In this document: positions 26,793-33,918 of the stretch, in pieces
How the letters are laid out: each line of letters begins with the position of its first letter
Numbering within the stretch: position 1 is the stretch's first letter
The notes under the pieces: model-generated
The model's database searches: none
The model's input: the letters and a program-made list of their open reading frames with translations, nothing else
What the model was told of the DNA's origin: nothing
Program-made: the position numbers and the translations under genes
Source: Lachnospiraceae bacterium
Lineage (GTDB): Bacteria; Bacillota; Clostridia; Lachnospirales; Lachnospiraceae
Length of the DNA: 45,987 nucleotides
Assembly (NCBI GenBank): GCA_011959285.1
Contig: BLLW01000027.1
Span: forward strand, 1-45,987
Direction: 5' to 3'

Positions 26793-27792
26793 TTTTGCAC
26801 AGTATTTAACGCAGTTCCTGTCAGTATATCTTCCCTGCCAGGTCGGCAGCAAACGTAATACCCAGTTAGCATACAGGGACTCATTCTCATTATTTTTAAG
26901 ATACTGCAGAGATCAGGAGAACCTTTTGCCGGAAAAGCTGACAGTTGCAAAAATAAACAGGGATCTGATCCTCCGCTTTCTGCAATGGCTGGAAGAAGAA
27001 CGTAACTGCAAAGCGGCGACAAGGAATCAACGTCTCGCTGCAATCCATTCATTTTTCAGCTTTTTAATGGTAGAAGAACCACAGTATATACAGCAAAGCC
27101 AGAAAATCCTGGCTATTCCAATGAAAAAAACGGATACGGTGCCACTCATGTATCTTCCATTGGATAGCATCAAGGGCCTGTTAGAACAACCCGACAGGAC
27201 AACAATCCAGGGGAAAAGGGATGCTGTTCTGCTGTCACTTTTATATGATACCGGAGCAAGGGTTCAGGAACTTGTGGATCTAAAAGTTTGTGATGTTGCT
27301 TTAAATGATACTGTCACCATCGTACTGACAGGCAAAGGCGGTAAAAGCCGCATTGTTCCAGTCATGAGACCAACTGGGGAATTGTTGAAGCAGTATATGG
27401 AAGGTTCTGGTCTGGCTTCGCCTGTATATGGTCGCAATCCGTTATTTACCAACCGGAGCAATAAACCCCTGACGAGAGCCGGAGTGACATATATTTTGAA
27501 AAAATATGCTGCACAGGCTCAAGCAATGGGAATAAAGGATATATCCGATGAAATCACACCGCATTGGCTGAGGCATAGCAAAGCAATGCATCTGCTTCAG
27601 TCCGGAGTCAATCTTGTTTATATCAGAGATCTACTGGGACACTCTGATATTTCAACAACCGAAATCTACGCACGGGCAGACGAAAAAATGAAGCGGAAAG
27701 CATTGATGGAAGCTTACAACAGTCCATCATCTGACGAACTGCCAGCGTGGAAAAAGGATAAAGACCTTCTTGATTGGTTGAAATCTTTGTAA
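26779..27792 (+). CDS. Tyrosine recombinase, third of trio (RitC-like)
   Basis: This 337-aa recombinase has the N-terminal core-binding domain (YRDSFSLFLRYC) and the catalytic set: R in YDTGARVQELVDL, K in GKGGKSRIVPV, HWLRHSKAMHLL, and LLGHSDISTTEIYAR. ATG 26779 has GGAGGT 7 bases before it; the longer frame upstream is a shadow of the second gene. Confidence 0.85.
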   Translation: MKETDFAQYLTQFLSVYLPCQVGSKRNTQLAYRDSFSLFLRYCRDQENLLPEKLTVAKINRDLILRFLQWLEEERNCKAATRNQRLAAIHSFFSFLMVEEPQYIQQSQKILAIPMKKTDTVPLMYLPLDSIKGLLEQPDRTTIQGKRDAVLLSLLYDTGARVQELVDLKVCDVALNDTVTIVLTGKGGKSRIVPVMRPTGELLKQYMEGSGLASPVYGRNPLFTNRSNKPLTRAGVTYILKKYAAQAQAMGIKDISDEITPHWLRHSKAMHLLQSGVNLVYIRDLLGHSDISTTEIYARADEKMKRKALMEAYNSPSSDELPAWKKDKDLLDWLKSL

Positions 27793-27805
27793 GGGTTTAC
27801 TCCTG

Positions 27806-27891
27806 ATTATGCAAAGTTCAAAAGAGCCTATACCCCATAAAATCAGCAAAAGTGTAGGCTCAACTTTGCATAATAACTTACTTTTCATAAG
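27806..27891. repeat. Right end of the RIT element: inverted repeat within a long hairpin
   Basis: The right terminal repeat is 27862-27891. An additional copy of ATTATGCAAAGTT (27806-27818) faces AACTTTGCATAAT (27862-27874), and inside them GAGCCTATAC (27824-27833) faces GTGTAGGCTC (27852-27861). Together they could form a nearly continuous hairpin or cruciform, possibly also the terminator of the trio. The left end has no such structure. Confidence 0.75.
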
Positions 27892-27931
27892 CTACGCCGC
27901 CCTTTAAGTTCAAAATGCTTATTGTTTTCAT
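27878..27931 (-). pseudogene. parA 5' stub, cut at the P-loop (right, opposite strand)
   Basis: On the minus strand AGAGAGGAAAAGA precedes an ATG reading MKTISILNLKGGVA, a ParA start up to the Walker A motif. After that it enters the right transposon end and stops at 27878. It differs from the left stub (IANQKGGV), so these are two separate parA genes, both truncated by the same element and both reading toward it. Confidence 0.8.
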
Positions 27932-27973
27932 TCTTTTCCTCTCTTTCTGCGCCGCCTCTAGCGCATCTGCTCT

Positions 27974-28174
27974 TTATGTGTTCTGCTCTTTTGTTGCCCT
28001 AGCCGCTCTCAGCTCTGCCATTCTTGCCTTTCTTTCTGCTGAAAAATTTTCTAAATCTTTGTTTATCTCTGCTAATGTCATACTTTTTATCTTGTACTCT
28101 TGTTCCTTTAAGATTTTCTCAATCTGTTTTTCTGCTGCCACCTCGCAGCATTTACATCCTATTCCTTTCCCCAT
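27974..28174 (-). CDS. Small coiled-coil protein with Cys cluster
   Basis: This 66-aa protein has CKCCE near the N-terminus followed by a charged helix (AEKQIEKILKEQEYKIKSMT). It lies between the VRR-NUC gene, which it overlaps by 16 bases, and the parA stub, in the same direction. Unknown function; it belongs to the small genes of the plasmid-like module. Confidence 0.55.
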   Translation of the reverse strand: MGKGIGCKCCEVAAEKQIEKILKEQEYKIKSMTLAEINKDLENFSAERKARMAELRAARATKEQNT

Positions 28175-28569
28175 ATCTGCCCTGCCTCTCCCAGTGCCAC
28201 TGTATGCAGTAAATACGTTTCTATCAGCTCTGCTGCTGCCTGCCAGTTATAGCACACTGCCGTATAATACCCCTGCTGCCGCAGATACTCTAACCAGCGT
28301 TTCTGATTGTCCGTTGTGGTATTCTTTCCAGCCTTAAGCTCTATGTATAGTCCGTGGTATCCTGCCCGTACTGCTGGCAGCACAACGTCTGGCACTCCCG
28401 CTTTAACTCCCTGCCTCTTAAGCGCCGTAGCTGTCGCCTTGTCCCTTTTGCCGCCGTTTGGTACATGATGCAGATACTCTAACTCTGGCATACGTCCCAG
28501 CTGATACGCAGCCCAGCTAAATAGCGCCTCTTGATGCCCGCTTTCGTCGTCCAGTCTAAAGTTTCTCAT
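28159..28569 (-). CDS. VRR-NUC domain nuclease
   Basis: This 136-aa protein is a minimal VRR-NUC nuclease. It shows EALFSWAAYQLG, YLHHVPNGGKR, LKRQGVKAGVPDVVLP and YIELKAGK, the PD-(D/E)XK set (E, D in GVPDVV, ELK). Stand-alone VRR-NUC proteins are common in phages and plasmids and may process DNA junctions. ATG 28569 is chosen because GGAGAGAGCGGAAG precedes it and the family begins there; the ATG overlaps the stop of the small upstream gene (ATGA). Confidence 0.85.
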   Translation of the reverse strand: MRNFRLDDESGHQEALFSWAAYQLGRMPELEYLHHVPNGGKRDKATATALKRQGVKAGVPDVVLPAVRAGYHGLYIELKAGKNTTTDNQKRWLEYLRQQGYYTAVCYNWQAAAELIETYLLHTVALGEAGQIWGKE

Positions 28570-28718
28570 TCTTCCGCTCTCTCCTTTCCGTGTTTTTCCT
28601 CTCTTTCGTCCTGCGCCAGCACGTCTGCCCTGCATAGGTCGTAATACTCGCACCATAGGCAGCAGTGCTTACAGTTCTTGCCTCTCTGGAATATCCAGTA
28701 TATAAGCCTCTGCCCCAT
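28566..28718 (-). CDS. Small Cys-rich protein, coupled to VRR-NUC
   Basis: A 50-aa ORF that automated length cut-offs could miss. ATG 28718 has AGAGGGGGC upstream. The product has a tight Cys cluster, NCKHCCLWCEYYDLCR, followed by a charged tail. Its stop overlaps the VRR-NUC start as ATGA. It also overlaps the end of the next upstream gene by 50 bases. It is probably a small zinc-binding partner; unknown family. Confidence 0.6.
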   Translation of the reverse strand: MGQRLIYWIFQRGKNCKHCCLWCEYYDLCRADVLAQDEREEKHGKERAEE

Positions 28719-28887
28719 TCCTTATGCCCCCTCTGTCGTCGTTATCGTTCCAGCGTTCCCAGTTTCTCATATCCTCGCTGGCGTGCTTTATGGCTACCGC
28801 CAGTGCGCCTACTGCTGCCAGCCCCGCACTCAAAAGCCCTGCCCCTATGACTGCTGCCGCAATCCCTATAACCTTTACTGCCTGCAT
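28669..28887 (-). CDS. Small membrane protein
   Basis: This 72-aa protein has a hydrophobic Gly/Ala-rich N-terminal half (VIGIAAAVIGAGLLSAGLAA, about residues 6-33) and a polar tail with RNWERWNDND. The ATG sits behind AGAGGGGGG. It lies directly after the Rep gene in the same direction. Unknown function. Confidence 0.55.
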   Translation of the reverse strand: MQAVKVIGIAAAVIGAGLLSAGLAAVGALAVAIKHASEDMRNWERWNDNDDRGGIRNGAEAYILDIPERQEL

Positions 28888-28888
28888 C

Positions 28889-29656
28889 TTATCCCCCCTC
28901 TTTCTCCATTTTTACAAGCGTGTATCTGAAATACCCATATCCGTAATACTCTGGGCTATGTACTCCCTTGCTTACGCTGTCCTTGTCTACGTAGTAGCCC
29001 TTAATCGGTCTTGCCTCTGCCTTAAACCATTCACGGCTTGAAATTATCCGTATCTCTGGCTCTGGTCTTACTAAATTCCTGCTGCAATTCCAGCGCTTGC
29101 CTTGTAGCGCCCCGTCCTCTGCTTTTCTGTGCGTATCCGTGTATTTAATCAAATACGCTGCCAGCTCCGCATAGTTCCCGCTATCGTCCAGAGGGAATAC
29201 TTTTACTCTGTTATGCCCCTCATACGCCTTATACCAGCACTGCTGCAATATCTTTGTGTCTATCTGATTTATGACTAAATGATGATGCCTTGCGCCTTTC
29301 TTGCCTATCTCCATTACGTGTATGTATTTAAACTCTAGCCCAGCCTTTTTATACTCCTTGCGGCACTCCCTTAGAAATATATCTATGTCTTTGCGCATCT
29401 GCTCTTTTGTTCTCTCTGGCTCTCCCTTTTTCCGTATGTAGTCCAGCACTAAATGATAGTCACCGTATCCGTAATTTGCATTTATCAGAATACGTAGCTT
29501 TCTTTCTGCCTGCCTTGTGTTTATTTTCTCCTGCTGCTCTGTGGTGGGCTTAACCTTATCCCCCCTCTTTATCCCCTGCTTTTTATATCTGCTCGTAAAA
29601 TAGCGCTCTACCTCTATGGTTTTACCCGCCCTTGTAATCCTCTCAACGTATGGCAT
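28889..29656 (-). CDS. HUH rolling-circle replication initiator
   Basis: This 255-aa protein fits the Rep/G2P-like HUH endonuclease family that nicks the double-strand origin and starts rolling-circle replication. Visible are motif 1 (DYHLVLDY, about 65), the HUH motif in GARHHHLVINQI (about 120), and a tyrosine motif in AAYLIKYTDTHRK (about 165), where Y would form the bond with DNA. No helicase domain is present. The leader carries a putative antisense RNA and a possible origin. Confidence 0.75.
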   Translation of the reverse strand: MPYVERITRAGKTIEVERYFTSRYKKQGIKRGDKVKPTTEQQEKINTRQAERKLRILINANYGYGDYHLVLDYIRKKGEPERTKEQMRKDIDIFLRECRKEYKKAGLEFKYIHVMEIGKKGARHHHLVINQIDTKILQQCWYKAYEGHNRVKVFPLDDSGNYAELAAYLIKYTDTHRKAEDGALQGKRWNCSRNLVRPEPEIRIISSREWFKAEARPIKGYYVDKDSVSKGVHSPEYYGYGYFRYTLVKMEKEGG

Positions 29657-29700
29657 ATTTTTTACTCCTTTTTGGCTATCCTTGTCCTAAAGCTAATACT

Positions 29701-29740
29701 TTTATCAAGTGATAAAGCAGGCGCTTTGCCCGCATTTTGC
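29701..29740. other. Inverted repeats, candidate replication origin
   Basis: TTTATC AAGT GATAAA (29701-29716) is a perfect short hairpin, followed by GCAGGCGCTTTGCCCGC, a second imperfect one. They lie in the rep leader, where double-strand origins of rolling-circle plasmids often are. The nick site is not identified. Confidence 0.35.
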
Positions 29741-29769
29741 TTGATATTTTCGCCATACAGTGATATACT
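29741..29769 (+). promoter_or_regulatory. Plus-strand promoter opposite the rep leader
   Basis: TTGATA (29741-29746), a 17-base spacer and TATACT (29764-29769) form a good sigma-A promoter. It points away from rep and toward a terminator 30 bases downstream of the start, with no ORF between them. Confidence 0.55.
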
Positions 29770-29775
29770 GGATTT

Positions 29776-29836
29776 AGGTTGTAAAAGCTGTATAGCTTAG
29801 CCCTCTAAGGTATTCCCGTACCGTAGAGGGCTTTTT
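29776..29836 (+). ncRNA. Putative counter-transcribed RNA for rep control
   Basis: From the promoter just upstream, a transcript of about 60 bases would contain a small hairpin (AAGCT/AGCTT) and end in a strong terminator: AGCCCTCTA (29799-29807) with TAGAGGGCT (29824-29832) and an inner GGTA/TACC stem, then TTTTT. It is antisense to the region before rep. Many rolling-circle plasmids limit copy number with such an RNA. Its existence is inferred. Confidence 0.5.
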
Positions 29837-29839
29837 ACT

Positions 29840-30328
29840 TTATCCACTTGTAAAAAGTTTCTCCGCATACTTGTAAGCCTCTCTGTAGGGCTGCTGGCAA
29901 CGGTAGCTTGTGCAAGTGTGTAGCCTGCTGCCCCTGCAAAACTCGCAGGCGTGCAGCTTTGCGTACTCTTCCAGCCACGCCCTGCGGTCATGTTCCAATT
30001 TGTAGCGCAGCTTGTCTGCGTTCACTACCTCTATGCCCGCCGCATCTGCCTCCGCTATTTCGGCGCTCATTCCCTCGCTTATCCCGTACTTAACGCCCAC
30101 TATCACAAAGTCGCATCTTTTCAGCAGTGTTAAGCCTGCTGCCATGCCTGCCGCCCGTTCCTCTGGCTTGTCCTCATTTAAGCACTGCGTCATATATAAA
30201 TGTGGCGTAATCGGCGCTAATCCCGCCTCTATCGCCTGCTTTGCAAGCGCCTGCGCATAGTCTATGTTTCTATCCAGCTGGGCGCTGTCAGCCGCCCTAT
30301 ACGGGCTGCATATGTATACTGTCCTCAA
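29840..30328 (-). CDS. DUF4406-like nucleotide-processing protein with Cys-rich tail
   Basis: This 162-aa protein begins MRTVYICSPYRAADSAQ and has PITPHLYMTQCLNE, RCDFVIVGVKYGISEGMSAE and IAEADAAGIEV, the pattern of the DUF4406/DUF7768 family related to nucleoside 2-deoxyribosyltransferases. About 45 extra C-terminal residues hold a Cys cluster (CEFCRGSRLHTCTSYRC). It is typical of phages and plasmids; substrate unknown. Confidence 0.7.
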   Translation of the reverse strand: MRTVYICSPYRAADSAQLDRNIDYAQALAKQAIEAGLAPITPHLYMTQCLNEDKPEERAAGMAAGLTLLKRCDFVIVGVKYGISEGMSAEIAEADAAGIEVVNADKLRYKLEHDRRAWLEEYAKLHACEFCRGSRLHTCTSYRCQQPYREAYKYAEKLFTSG

Positions 30329-30329
30329 T

Positions 30330-30578
30330 CTATTTCTCTCCTTTCAATGCCGCCGCAATCGTCTTATACTCCCGCTCTCTTTCCCTTATCTCCATTTCCA
30401 GCTTGTCAAGCCGTTTAAATAGCTTATTTACCGTGCTGTCTGGCAGCCGTTCCCCGCCACGCACTAAAGCCTTGATAATTTCCAGACTATCTATGTCGTT
30501 CAGCTCTGCAAGTATCTGTATCTGCTGCGCCTTATGCCGTGCGCTGTGATAGCTGCGGCAGATTTCACGGTCTGTCAT
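30330..30578 (-). CDS. Small helical protein
   Basis: This 82-aa highly charged protein is predicted helical, with LFKRLDKLEMEIREREREYK. It overlaps the 102-aa gene upstream by 14 bases and precedes the DUF4406-like gene by one base, so it belongs to the same transcript. No family recognised. Confidence 0.55.
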   Translation of the reverse strand: MTDREICRSYHSARHKAQQIQILAELNDIDSLEIIKALVRGGERLPDSTVNKLFKRLDKLEMEIREREREYKTIAAALKGEK

Positions 30579-30873
30579 GCACCGCTACTCTTGCAAGCTC
30601 GTTTTCTACCAGATGCTCTACCATGTGCATTAAGTCATTGGTGCTTTTCTCCGTCATAAATCCGCACAACTCGCAGCACGTAGCAAAACCGCAGATTATA
30701 TGATAATGTGTTACTATGTCCTGCTCTGTTTTCATGGTCTTAAGCCCGCTTATAAGGGAAGTTAAATTTATAACCGCCCGCTGCCCCAGTTCGCCGCCCG
30801 TCCCCTCTATCGGTATTGCTATTTCTGTAGCCTGCGGCTCTCCCTTGCCATTTACTATTGTTTTAACTCTCAT
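30565..30873 (-). CDS. Hypothetical protein with Cys/His residues
   Basis: This 102-aa protein has a short beta-like N-terminus (VNGKGEPQATEIAIPIEGTG) and a helical second half with THYHIICGFATCCELCG. It overlaps the SSB-like gene upstream by 11 bases. The position beside SSB and Rep suggests a replication accessory role, but nothing in the sequence proves it. Confidence 0.55.
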   Translation of the reverse strand: MRVKTIVNGKGEPQATEIAIPIEGTGGELGQRAVINLTSLISGLKTMKTEQDIVTHYHIICGFATCCELCGFMTEKSTNDLMHMVEHLVENELARVAVHDRP

Positions 30874-31600
30874 TCCCTGCCAGCTCCTTTCTGTTAATCA
30901 GCTGTACCGATATTTCATAAGCCGTGCGCCGCTCCCTGCTGCCACTGTCTGTATCAATAACCTTTTCATACTGGCGGCTCTGGTATCTCCCCAGCAGTTC
31001 TACCGTGTCGCCCTGCTGCCAGCCCGCTACCTCGTCTGCCTGCTCTTGCCAGCAGATGCAGGGAATAAAGCACTTGTTACCCGTCAGCTCGTTTTTTACC
31101 ATTACGGAAATATCCGTAATACGCTTGCCTCTCGGTGTCGTCCTATATACTGGCTCATGCGCAATAACGCCACGTAGCGCTACGTCGTCCTGCATCATAG
31201 GATTTTTAACCATTGCCAGAAAGTCTGCCAGAATGAATACCAGCACTTTACCGCTCTCAAAGTCCTTAAGCGTCTGTACCTTGCCAGATACTAAAACCTT
31301 GCTGCCTGCTGTCATAAACTCTTTAAGCGGTCGCCCGTCCCTCTGCTGCCCTACGTCTACTTTTCCGTCCGTAAAGGCTACTATAACCTCGTCCAGCGTT
31401 CCCCGTGGGCGTGGCGTTTCAATTTTTGCCAGATAGCCGTTAAAACGCAGCCCGCAAAGCTCCGTAACCTCTTCAATCTCTTTCAGCTCCCCTGCCAGTC
31501 CTGCTGCATTGTCCTTGATGCCGCCCGCCGTCAAATCTTCCATAATCGCCGTGTTAATGTCCCGTAAAAAATCTGGCTTATTATCCCGCTCTTTTTTCAT
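30863..31600 (-). CDS. Single-stranded DNA-binding protein with two OB-fold regions
   Basis: This 245-aa protein has two OB-like halves. The first contains FNGYLAKIETPRPRGTLDE and GSKVLVSGKVQTLKDFESG. The second contains LRGVIAHEPVYRTTPRGKRI, TDISVMVKNELTGNKCFIPC, and AGWQQGDTVELLGRYQSRQY. The latter is close to bacterial SSB (xxDI.vAvNR...I.c..W...A......GD.v...Gr.q.R.Y). The acidic SSB tail is missing. It should protect ssDNA during rolling-circle replication of this module. Confidence 0.72.
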   Translation of the reverse strand: MKKERDNKPDFLRDINTAIMEDLTAGGIKDNAAGLAGELKEIEEVTELCGLRFNGYLAKIETPRPRGTLDEVIVAFTDGKVDVGQQRDGRPLKEFMTAGSKVLVSGKVQTLKDFESGKVLVFILADFLAMVKNPMMQDDVALRGVIAHEPVYRTTPRGKRITDISVMVKNELTGNKCFIPCICWQEQADEVAGWQQGDTVELLGRYQSRQYEKVIDTDSGSRERRTAYEISVQLINRKELAGNES

Positions 31601-31856
31601 GCTTTACTGTTTCCTTTCCGCTGTAATTTTCCAGCATTTCTATTGCCCGCTGGTAGCAGGCTATTTCTGTATCCTCTTTCACTTTGCAGATACAACGCCC
31701 TTTTCTTTCGCCCTTATACTCCCAGATTTCAATAAGGTTATTGCCGTATATATCAAAATGGCTATGTTCCCTTAATCCGCAGCTCTTCTGTATCGGTCTG
31801 TAAATCTGGTAGAATTTGTGTATAAGCTCCCTGCGCTGCTCGTCGTTCTCTTCCAT
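31581..31856 (-). CDS. Hypothetical protein
   Basis: This 91-aa protein (IHKFYQIYRPIQKSC, then NNLIEIWEYKGERKGRCICK and CYQRAIEMLENY) overlaps the SSB-like gene by 20 bases. It looks like a single alpha/beta domain; the family is not recognised. Confidence 0.55.
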   Translation of the reverse strand: MEENDEQRRELIHKFYQIYRPIQKSCGLREHSHFDIYGNNLIEIWEYKGERKGRCICKVKEDTEIACYQRAIEMLENYSGKETVKHEKRAG

Positions 31857-31874
31857 GCGTCGCCCTCACTTTCG

Positions 31875-32090
31875 TTATGAAAAGAAAGCAGCTGGTATAA
31901 GCTCGTAGCCGTCAATATCTTCATTTTCCAGCGGCTTATCATACTCAATGTATCCCCACGCCAGCCGCCCTATCTCCCCTACATATTGCCGCTCATTGAA
32001 ATTATGTATAAGCATAGCTGGGTTATCCTTTGGCTTTGGATACGTTCCCGCTGATACTGGGCGCTGTGTGCTGTAATATTTGTATTTCAC
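31875..32090 (-). CDS. Small conserved mobile-element protein
   Basis: This 71-aa protein reads YYSTQRPVSAGTYPKPKDN, then RQYVGEIGRLAWGYIEYDKP. I recognise this pattern from many Lachnospiraceae phage and conjugative-element genes of unknown role. Position in the minus-strand operon is consistent. Confidence 0.6.
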   Translation of the reverse strand: MKYKYYSTQRPVSAGTYPKPKDNPAMLIHNFNERQYVGEIGRLAWGYIEYDKPLENEDIDGYELIPAAFFS

Positions 32091-32094
32091 TCTC

Positions 32095-32469
32095 TTACCT
32101 CGCTTTCGTGTCCCCGTGCTGCTGGTATCCCTCTAAATACCCCGCACATTCAATATCAATCTGCTTTCCGTCCCTGCCGTCGCTGTTTATCTTGATTTCT
32201 CCGTAATACGCATAAATACAGCAGCCATCATAATCATATACTCTTATGCTGCCCTCTGTGGCTGGCTCTGGTGTTCCAATAACCAGCGGCTCTGCCTGCT
32301 GCCGCTGCATCAATGCTGCTACCTCTTCGTCCGTCGTCGGCTCTGCCTGCTGCGCCTGCCACCAAACGAACACAAAAAAGAGTATCAGCCCTGCTATGCA
32401 GATTGCCACGGCTACTGCCGCCCGTATCAGCCCTTTAAGTATCTGGTTTTCCCGTCTGCGTCGCCTCAT
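32095..32469 (-). CDS. Single-pass membrane protein
   Basis: This 124-aa protein starts with a basic RRRRR segment, then a membrane helix (about residues 16-37, IAGLILFFVFVWW) and an outer domain of about 80 residues. Positive residues before the helix suggest the C-terminus is outside. It overlaps the next upstream gene by 4 bases. Unknown function. Confidence 0.55.
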   Translation of the reverse strand: MRRRRRENQILKGLIRAAVAVAICIAGLILFFVFVWWQAQQAEPTTDEEVAALMQRQQAEPLVIGTPEPATEGSIRVYDYDGCCIYAYYGEIKINSDGRDGKQIDIECAGYLEGYQQHGDTKAR

Positions 32470-32852
32470 TGTCTGCCTCGCTTTCTATGTCTGCCCTCTA
32501 TGCTTAACCGCTGTTTTTCCTCTTCCCAGTCAAAAGAAGTACACGCAATACAGCGCTTGCACTGCTCTATAGGCTCGTCGTCAAATTCTTTACCAAATCC
32601 CAGGCAAGCGCCGCTACCGTCCACGCCTGCTGCCCCGCACTTCTTTTGCAAGCTACATTTTTCTATACGCCTGCTTATGCGGCAGCTTTTACAGATAACC
32701 TTTTTGCCCGTCGTGCAGCCCTCTTGACGTGCAAAGTACGCCGCCCAGCTCCTACTTACGCCACCCGTCCTGCCTGCATCTTTAAAGGCTACTATCTGCT
32801 CGCCGCATATGTCGCAGTATACCTCTGTGCGCACTTCCCTATATATTGCCAT
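32466..32852 (-). CDS. Zinc-ribbon-like hypothetical protein
   Basis: This 128-aa protein has pairs of Cys: YCDICGEQ and VICKSCR (a likely ribbon), then IEKCSLQKKCGAAG, GACLGFG and QCKRCIACTSF, a second cluster. ATG 32852 follows GAGGCAGGAA; the GTG four codons earlier has no site. Probably metal-binding; role unknown. Confidence 0.55.
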   Translation of the reverse strand: MAIYREVRTEVYCDICGEQIVAFKDAGRTGGVSRSWAAYFARQEGCTTGKKVICKSCRISRRIEKCSLQKKCGAAGVDGSGACLGFGKEFDDEPIEQCKRCIACTSFDWEEEKQRLSIEGRHRKRGRQ

Positions 32853-32860
32853 TTCCTGCC

Positions 32861-33608
32861 TCACTTTCTGCCGTCGTAATCCTCAAACCGTTTGCAGCTC
32901 CTAAAAATAATTCTATTGTTTACCCAGCGCTGTAGCAGCTTAAGCCTATGCCCTGCTGGTATCTTGTCCTTTTCGTATAACATTACATACGGGTTATATC
33001 CCAGTTCACGCAGCGTATATACTCTCTCTAAATCCTGCTCAAAAGTCGTATTGAAATTGCAAAGCACATATACACCCAGCTTTCTATAGTCCCACTGTGT
33101 AATTTCCTTAAATTCCTTAAACTTTGGTACTATCTTCTCTTTGTCCTCGTATCTGTCCCATGCAAAATGCACTTGTTTTATTTTCATCCGCTTTATGTAT
33201 TCCGCTTTTTCTTCCGTCATAATCCGTATGTCGCAGCCCTGCGAAAAGTCCACCCATGCGCCGCTTTCTTCCAGCTGTACGCTTAACTCTCTCCACTCCT
33301 TGCAGGCAAACATATTAGCATCTAAAAGCACTATGTTCTTTTGTCCGTCCCAAAACTCCGACAAATCAGCTACTTTCTTTGCGCATCTGCCCTCTTTCTT
33401 TCCAACTATGCAAAATTCGCACCCTCTTGGACAGCCTCTAGTTAAAAAGCCGTAAGCCGTGTTTCTTACTTCTGGTATCCGCTCAAAATAGATAGAATAA
33501 TCTGGGTATATATGCTCTATCTCTTCTGGCAGTGCTGCGCCGCCGTCTGGGTAGCTGTACCCCGTCCCACCTCTTATGCCCGTCAACGTCTATCAGCTCT
33601 ACCCTCAT
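32861..33608 (-). pseudogene. Radical SAM protein gene with an internal N-terminal deletion
   Basis: The ATG at 33608 reads MRVELIDVDGH, the usual start of a phage/ICE radical SAM protein. The frame then changes at about 33576 and the family pattern resumes in another frame as IRGGTGYSYPDGGAALPEEI, with the CxxxCxxC motif in LTRGCPRGCEFCIVGKKEG. In intact relatives about 60-80 residues separate these parts, by my recollection. A junction deletion is therefore likely. A shorter product from TTG 33586 (241 aa, keeping the Fe-S motif) remains possible. Confidence 0.6.
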
Positions 33609-33918
33609 TTCTTGCCCGCCTCTCTTCTGGCGGCAGACGCTATATCCTTACTGCCGCCAATGTGATACACTTTCCTTGCCTTGCCAAATCCCTTAAACCT
33701 TTCGGCGGCGCTCTCTGTCTTTCCATGCCGCTATACTCCTGCTCTGGCGTATTTATTTACCGTGTGGGCGGCTTTTCACATTAAAAAGCCGCTGAAAACT
33801 TGTTGACCGTCCACATACTTTCTAGCTGGTATGACCGCTGCTATTTTTATCACGGTATCCAGATACAGCTATTAGCCTGCTGCCCTCTGGTGCAGGCTCG
33901 CCATGCCCGCTACCAAAA
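33609..33918 (-). other. Degenerate stretch with a hairpin
   Basis: A minus-strand frame ending at 33605 reads RFKGFGKARKVYHIGGSKD then IASAARREAGKK and overlaps the radical SAM ATG as ATGA. It has no start codon after an upstream TAG, so it looks like the end of a lost gene. GCGGCTTTT (33768-33776) and AAAAGCCGC (33784-33792) form a perfect 9-bp hairpin. Nothing else is supported. Confidence 0.35.

Larger units (their letters stand above)
24460..27891 (+). mobile_element. Recombinase-in-trio (RIT) transposon
   Basis: Three overlapping tyrosine recombinase genes lie between 30-bp imperfect terminal inverted repeats: CTTATGAAAAG, six unlike bases, then ATTATGCAAAGTT, at 24460-24489 and inverted at 27862-27891. 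This matches the gene order and sizes known for RIT elements (about 400, 330 and 340 aa). The outer flanks on both sides read AAGGGCGGYGT inward, the parA P-loop coding sequence, which suggests target preference for that conserved motif. Confidence 0.82.

Noticed and set aside
29701-30549. Repeated CTGCTGCC/GCCGCC-type words in the minus-strand module, considered as a repeat array or CRISPR
   Set aside because: They are codon-usage effects (Ala, Ala-Ala, Gln-Gln) in minus-strand genes, with no regular spacing or constant repeat. No CRISPR array is visible anywhere in the window.
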